The notes under the pieces were generated by a model. It worked only from the letters and a program-made list of their open reading frames with translations, was not told the origin of the DNA and made no database searches. Of a DNA stretch of 36,602 bases, positions 32,752 to 36,602 are shown piece by piece (the stretch's first letter is position 1; the number at the start of each line of letters is the position of its first letter). The position numbers were made by a program, and so were the translations under genes. The stretch lies in NCBI GenBank assembly GCA_028287505.1, contig JAQBPN010000091.1:1-36602 (forward strand), given 5' to 3'. Source of the stretch: Fibrobacterota bacterium (GTDB lineage: Bacteria > Fibrobacterota > Fibrobacteria > UBA11236).

Positions 32752-35223
32752 ATGTCTGACACCAAGACCAACCGCTATTTCTGCGTCCACGGCCATTTCT
32801 ACCAGCCCCCGCGCGAAAACCCGCTCATCGAACAAGTGGAGTTGCAGCCGTCCGCCCTGCCCGGCCACGATTGGAACGAGAGGGTTTTCCTGGAGTGCTA
32901 CGCGCCCAACGGGGCGTCGCGCATCCTGGACAGCCACGGCCGCATCGAAGACATCCTGAACAATTACGCCTATATGAGCTTCAATATCGGCCCCACGCTT
33001 TTTTCGTGGCTGGAAGAGAAGCATCCTTACACGTACTCCCGCATCCTGGACGCGGATCGCCAGAGTTGCGAACGTCTGGGCGGCCACGGCAACGCCATCG
33101 CCCAGGTGTACAACCACGTGATCATGCCCTTGGCCACGGCCGAGCAGAAGCGCCTCCAGGTCAAGTGGGGCATCGCCGATTTCGAACGCCGCTTCCACCG
33201 GCGCCCGGAAGGCATGTGGCTGGCGGAAACCGCCATCAACATGGACAGCGTGGTGGCCATGATCCGCGAAGGCATCAAGTTCACGGTGCTCGCGCCCACC
33301 CAGGCCCACCGCGTCCGCGCCCTCGCCGAGGATACCTGGACGGATGTCGCCAACAACACCATCGATCCGCGCAGGCCCTACCGCATCTTTCCCGTGGCGG
33401 AAGACGGCACGCCCATCGAGAAGGGTTACCTGGACGTTTTCTTCTACGACGGCCCTCTCTCCCACGGCGTCGGTTTCGAGCATCTGCTCAAGAACGCCAG
33501 CCATTTCGGCGACCGCATCGGCCAGGCCTTCGATCGCAACGATCACGGCGACCAGTTGGTTTCCGTCTGCACGGACGGGGAGTCCTACGGCCACCACGAA
33601 CCTTTCGGCGACATGTGCGTCGCCTTCCTCTTCAAGGATATCGCTCCCCGCCAGAACATGGTGCCGGTCAACTACGCCTGGTTCCTGGCCAACCATCCGT
33701 CCCGCCACGAGGTCCGGCTCAAGAACGCCCACGGGGACGGTACGGCCTGGTCCTGCGCCCACGGCGTGGGACGGTGGAAAGAGGATTGCGGCTGCTCCAA
33801 CGGCGGCCAGGAGGGTTGGAACCAGAAATGGCGCGGCCCATTGCGCCGCGCCTTCGACATCCTCTACGGGTACGCCGAGAAATATACGGAAGCCACGGGC
33901 CCCTCGCTTTTCAAGGATTGGTCCATGGCCAAGGATACCGCCATCCTCGCCTGGCAATTGGATCCCTCCGTCCGCAAGGCCTGGTGGGAAGCCAACCTCC
34001 GCCCCGAAGCCGATCGTTCCAAGGCTTCCGACCTGATCGAGATCCTGCGTTATTCCCATTACATCTTCACGAGCTGCGCCTGGTTCTTTTCGGAAATCAC
34101 CGGCATCGAGACCGTGCAGAACCTCAAGTACGCCCAACGCGTGCTCCAGCTCCTGGAATCCGCCGGGATAACCTCGGACCTGCGCACCGCCTTTCTGGCG
34201 GCCCTTTCCAAGGCGGAGTCCAATGTTTCCGCCAAACCCGGCGACAAGGTTTTCCTGGATCTGGAGCATGAGACCCTGCCGCTGCACGCTTATCTGGCCC
34301 TGGGGCAATGGGTGAAGGACTTCACGGAAGCGCCGTTCGCCTACGCGGAAAGCCCGGCTTGGCATCTCGTCGCGGAGGGGCGCCGGACCTTCGGTTTGTG
34401 GACCATCCGCGAGTCGCGCTTCGTCCACGAAGTCACGGGCGCGAGCGAGACCGCCTGGCTGGTCTTCCACCAGGATGGATTCGACGCGGACGTGTTCGCC
34501 TATTGCCGCAATCCCCCCGTTCCCCTGGAAACCTGGGAACCGGATACGGATCCCCACTCGGACACGGCGCAGCAATGGCTGGCCCCGCTGAATCCCACCG
34601 TGCTCGGCGCCAAGAGCCTGCCCTTGGATATCAAGGACAACATGGCCGTGCATCTCAAGAACGAGTTCTGGCATGAGTCCGAACCGGAAGTGCGCATGCA
34701 GGAATGGCGCCTTGCCGTAAAGCAGAAGCAATTCCAACGCTTAGGGTGGCCCTTGCCGGTCAGCATCCAGCAAACGCTCCATATCATCGAGAACTTCAGG
34801 CTGGTGGAAGCGCTGCTGGCGGGCATGAAAAAGGACGATATCGGGGAAATGCTGCGGGCCCTGGTCATGGCCACGCGCCTGCGGAGCCAGGGAATCGTGG
34901 CGCATCTGGGGCCGGCGAAGGCCCAGTTGCACAGCTACATGCTGCTTTTGGGAAGGCGCTTGATCGAGTCCAGGGAAAAGGCGGACCTTAAGCCGTTTTT
35001 TGTGCTTTTGGATCTTGTCGATACCCTTAAATTGAACCTGGAACGGTATCGGATCGAGAATTTGGCTTTTCCCATCCTAAAAGCCCTAAATTCGTGGAAT
35101 GAGTCGAAACCTCTGGGCATGAATTTCGATCCCGAAGACGCCATTTTGCTATTGGATAGATTAAATTTCAATACAGAATCTGCAAAAAAGTATCTTGATT
35201 CCCGGAAAGCCATGGAACCATGA
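32752..35223 (+). CDS. GH57-family protein with DUF3536 region
   Basis: An 823-residue cytoplasmic protein of glycoside hydrolase family 57, DUF3536 type, presumed to act on alpha-glucans. The barrel opens with CVHGHFYQPPRENP (11-24). The nucleophile candidate is Glu159 in GMWLAETAIN, and the acid/base candidate is Asp275 in VCTDGESYGHH. DGTAWSCAHGVGRWKEDCGC marks the end of the barrel; the long C-terminal half is helical. It differs strongly from the GH57 protein at 10529-12661, so the two are not recent duplicates. The stop overlaps the start of the next gene (ATGA), implying coupled translation. Members of this subfamily are poorly characterised, so substrate and product are not assigned. 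Confidence 0.87.
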   Translation: MSDTKTNRYFCVHGHFYQPPRENPLIEQVELQPSALPGHDWNERVFLECYAPNGASRILDSHGRIEDILNNYAYMSFNIGPTLFSWLEEKHPYTYSRILDADRQSCERLGGHGNAIAQVYNHVIMPLATAEQKRLQVKWGIADFERRFHRRPEGMWLAETAINMDSVVAMIREGIKFTVLAPTQAHRVRALAEDTWTDVANNTIDPRRPYRIFPVAEDGTPIEKGYLDVFFYDGPLSHGVGFEHLLKNASHFGDRIGQAFDRNDHGDQLVSVCTDGESYGHHEPFGDMCVAFLFKDIAPRQNMVPVNYAWFLANHPSRHEVRLKNAHGDGTAWSCAHGVGRWKEDCGCSNGGQEGWNQKWRGPLRRAFDILYGYAEKYTEATGPSLFKDWSMAKDTAILAWQLDPSVRKAWWEANLRPEADRSKASDLIEILRYSHYIFTSCAWFFSEITGIETVQNLKYAQRVLQLLESAGITSDLRTAFLAALSKAESNVSAKPGDKVFLDLEHETLPLHAYLALGQWVKDFTEAPFAYAESPAWHLVAEGRRTFGLWTIRESRFVHEVTGASETAWLVFHQDGFDADVFAYCRNPPVPLETWEPDTDPHSDTAQQWLAPLNPTVLGAKSLPLDIKDNMAVHLKNEFWHESEPEVRMQEWRLAVKQKQFQRLGWPLPVSIQQTLHIIENFRLVEALLAGMKKDDIGEMLRALVMATRLRSQGIVAHLGPAKAQLHSYMLLLGRRLIESREKADLKPFFVLLDLVDTLKLNLERYRIENLAFPILKALNSWNESKPLGMNFDPEDAILLLDRLNFNTESAKKYLDSRKAMEP

Positions 35224-35480
35224 TTTCGGAGACAATCCTCATCCTGACCATCCTCGCGGCCGTGTTCATCACGGGCGCGTCGCTGGGACAGTTATTGCTC
35301 CGCATCCGCCTCGCCAAGCTGGAGCGGATGAACCTGGAGATGGAACAGAAGCGGATCGTGGATCTGAAGAAGGCCATCAACTCCCGGGCCATCATCATCG
35401 AGCGCCGCCGTCCCACCAAGTTCGAACAGGAAGTCCAGGACGAGATAGACGAAATCCTCGGAGACATCGAGAACTCCTGA
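35220..35480 (+). CDS. Small membrane-anchored coiled-coil protein
   Basis: An 86-residue protein coupled to the GH57 gene by an ATGA overlap. It has one N-terminal membrane helix (about 5-27: ILILTILAAVFITGASLGQL), then a charged amphipathic helix (about 28-65: LAKLERMNLEMEQKRIVDLK) and an acidic end (EQEVQDEIDEILGDIENS). I do not recognise a family. The coupling hints that it may tether or regulate the GH57 protein at the membrane. A terminator follows 60 bp later. Confidence 0.72.
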   Translation: MISETILILTILAAVFITGASLGQLLLRIRLAKLERMNLEMEQKRIVDLKKAINSRAIIIERRRPTKFEQEVQDEIDEILGDIENS

Positions 35481-35538
35481 TACCGGGCAGCGCCATCGCG
35501 TTCCCGCCCCGCATTTTTTCCATCCACTTCGATGATTC

Positions 35539-35569
35539 ATCCCGGTCCCGACCCGGGATTTTTTATTTT
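35539..35569 (+). terminator. Intrinsic terminator after the GH57 unit
   Basis: ATCCCGG (35539-35545) pairs with CCGGGAT (35553-35559) around a 7-nt loop, followed by TTTTTATTTT. It lies about 60 bp past the last stop and separates the GH57 unit from the epimerase gene's leader. Confidence 0.88.
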
Positions 35570-35588
35570 CAACCCGTTCAGATTGTAC

Positions 35589-35640
35589 GCTAGGAAGCGT
35601 GGAGTTCGCGTAACCAACTCCATAACGACCAGCCGCCCAA
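35589..35640 (+). repeat. Hairpin repeat copy A (degenerate)
   Basis: TAGGAAGCG, then stem TGGAGTT (35600-35606) with AACTCCA (35616-35622), a 9-nt loop, and ATAACGACCAGCC. It matches copies B and C in order and spacing but has a shorter stem. It is the first of three copies in the 329-bp gap between 35480 and the epimerase gene. Confidence 0.7.
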
Positions 35641-35688
35641 CACCCCAACCTGGCGAACCGCGAAGCGGGAGCCGGCGGGCTTATAAAC

Positions 35689-35739
35689 GCGAGGAGCGTG
35701 GAGTTTGCTTCGGCAAACTCCATAGGGACGAGCCACTGA
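35689..35739 (+). repeat. Hairpin repeat copy B
   Basis: GCGAGGAGCG, then a 10-bp stem TGGAGTTTGC (35699-35708) with GCAAACTCCA (35713-35722), then TAGGGACGAGCCACTGA. The loop is TTCG closed by C-G, the extra-stable cUUCGg tetraloop if transcribed from the plus strand. It is the most regular of the four copies. Confidence 0.88.
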
Positions 35740-35749
35740 CATCTAAAAG

Positions 35750-35799
35750 GTGAGGAGCGGGCAGTTTGCGTAGCAAACTGTATAGCGACGAACCACTAA
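35750..35799 (+). repeat. Hairpin repeat copy C
   Basis: GTGAGGAGCG, stem CAGTTTGC (35762-35769) with GCAAACTG (35773-35780), loop GTA, then TATAGCGACGAACCACTAA. The first stem pair is C-G where copy B has G-C, a compensating change. Its end abuts the AAGGAG ribosome site of the epimerase gene. Confidence 0.87.
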
Positions 35800-35809
35800 A
35801 GGAGAAAGC

Positions 35810-36602
35810 ATGATTCCCATCCTCACCTTGGCCGAAATCAAGGACGTCGAGCGCAAAACCGCGAGTGAATCCGGGCTGAGCGAGTATGACATGATCCAGA
35901 GCGCCGGGGAGGCCGTCTTCGAGACCATCAAGACGATGTTGGAGCAGAACGATTCCGGTGACGACATCCGCGAAGACGAATTGGACGAGGACGTGGATCC
36001 GCCCGATGAACCGCCCCGCCCCGGCCGGCGCGAAGAAAGCATCGCCTTCGTATGCGGCCCCGGCCACAACGGAGCGGACGGTCTCGCCGCCGCCCTGCTG
36101 GCTTCCCAGGCGGGCTTTCCCGTCGTCATCTACCAGATTCCCGCCGAGCGCGGCTTCTCGGCGGAAACGGAAAAGTTCCACGCCGCCATCGCCGACGCGG
36201 ACCTTACCATCCATTCCATCCGTTCTCCCCTGGACCTGCCCGTGTTCCAGGACATCTCCTTGATCGTGGACGCCTTGCTGGGCAGCGGAATCAGCCGGGA
36301 TCCGGAAGGGTTGATCCAATCCTGCATCTTCGGCATGAACCAGAGCGGCGTCCCCATCCTTTCCGTGGACCTGCCTTCCGGAGTGCGTTGCGACTCCCCG
36401 GCCCTGTCCGGCAGCACCGTCCAGGCTTCCGCCACCGTCTGCCTGGGGGCCATGAAGATTTCCGCGGCTTTCTACCCCGCGTCGCTCGCCTACGGCAAGG
36501 TGGGCTACAGCCCCATCTGCTTCGATGAGAAGCTGCTCATGAGCCAGCCCTCGCGCATGCGCCTGTATACCCTGGACGACGCGGTATCCGACTATCCCGA
36601 AC
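35810..36602 (+). CDS. nnr: NAD(P)HX epimerase (YjeF_N), 3' end outside window
   Basis: Repairs damaged (hydrated) NADH and NADPH by epimerising NAD(P)HX. ATG at 35810 has AAGGAG 5 bp upstream. The 264 visible residues start MIPILTLAEIKDVERKTASE and cover the YjeF N-terminal domain, with FVCGPGHNGADGLAAALLAS (canonical GPGNNGGDG), IVDALLGSGISR and VDLPSGV. An acidic, Pro-rich insert (about 47-75) is not usual. The open frame runs off the end at LYTLDDAVSDYPE, which looks like the linker to the C-terminal ADP/ATP-dependent NAD(P)HX dehydratase domain found in bifunctional bacterial Nnr proteins; that half is not visible. Confidence 0.9.
   Translation, partial: MIPILTLAEIKDVERKTASESGLSEYDMIQSAGEAVFETIKTMLEQNDSGDDIREDELDEDVDPPDEPPRPGRREESIAFVCGPGHNGADGLAAALLASQAGFPVVIYQIPAERGFSAETEKFHAAIADADLTIHSIRSPLDLPVFQDISLIVDALLGSGISRDPEGLIQSCIFGMNQSGVPILSVDLPSGVRCDSPALSGSTVQASATVCLGAMKISAAFYPASLAYGKVGYSPICFDEKLLMSQPSRMRLYTLDDAVSDYPE

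Noticed and set aside
35589-35799. CRISPR array
   Set aside because: The three repeats are diverged and unevenly spaced (100 and 61 bp), have strong internal hairpins and no uniform spacers, and no cas genes are near.

Overview
The window looks like chromosomal core sequence from a GC-rich (roughly 60%), diderm, LPS-making bacterium. It carries LptA/B/C-type LPS export genes, two Mla-type phospholipid transport genes, a lytic transglycosylase, sigma-54, an HPr kinase and many Ala/Pro/Ser-rich linkers in exported proteins. No rRNA or tRNA is present. The mix of HPr kinase, EI and HPr without sugar permeases, TAnnTTT-like promoter boxes and DUF4159/DUF4175-type proteins suggests the FCB side of the tree, perhaps Fibrobacterota. 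This placement is an inference.

Region 1 (1-20744) is a long, almost entirely minus-strand cluster. Read in the direction of transcription it is lptC, lptA-like, lptB, rpoN, (421-bp gap), hpf, hprK, (one opposed small gene), mlaD, a GH57 glucan enzyme, ptsH, ptsI, a Slt-type lytic transglycosylase, a DUF4159 protein, a giant DUF4175-like coiled-coil membrane protein and mlaE, ending at a strong hairpin terminator (16-59). It resembles the proteobacterial mla-lpt-rpoN-hpf-ptsN-npr neighbourhood, but with an EI/HPr/HPr-kinase set and no EII permease or EIIA in view. The reading offered here is an envelope-biogenesis supercluster that carries a regulatory phosphorelay and a storage-glucan enzyme.

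Region 2 (20745-28802) is a set of short, mostly divergent or convergent units: a MATE exporter with a thioesterase, pyrF, a SlyX-like coiled coil opposite an unknown protein, ferredoxin-NADP reductase, a SirB1-type protein, an ApaH-like phosphatase and pyruvate kinase.

Region 3 (28803-36602) is all plus strand: a membrane GT2 glycosyltransferase, a small exported Asp/Cys-motif protein, a large exported repeat protein, a small unknown protein, a second GH57 protein (DUF3536 type), a small membrane coiled-coil protein, a terminator, a leader with three hairpin repeats, and the start of an NAD(P)HX epimerase gene cut by the window edge.

The most unusual signal is a family of about 50-bp hairpin repeats. 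Three copies lie in tandem before the epimerase gene. A fourth lies 15.6 kb away inside the signal-peptide codons of the lptA-like gene. Stem bases differ between copies in paired, compensating fashion.
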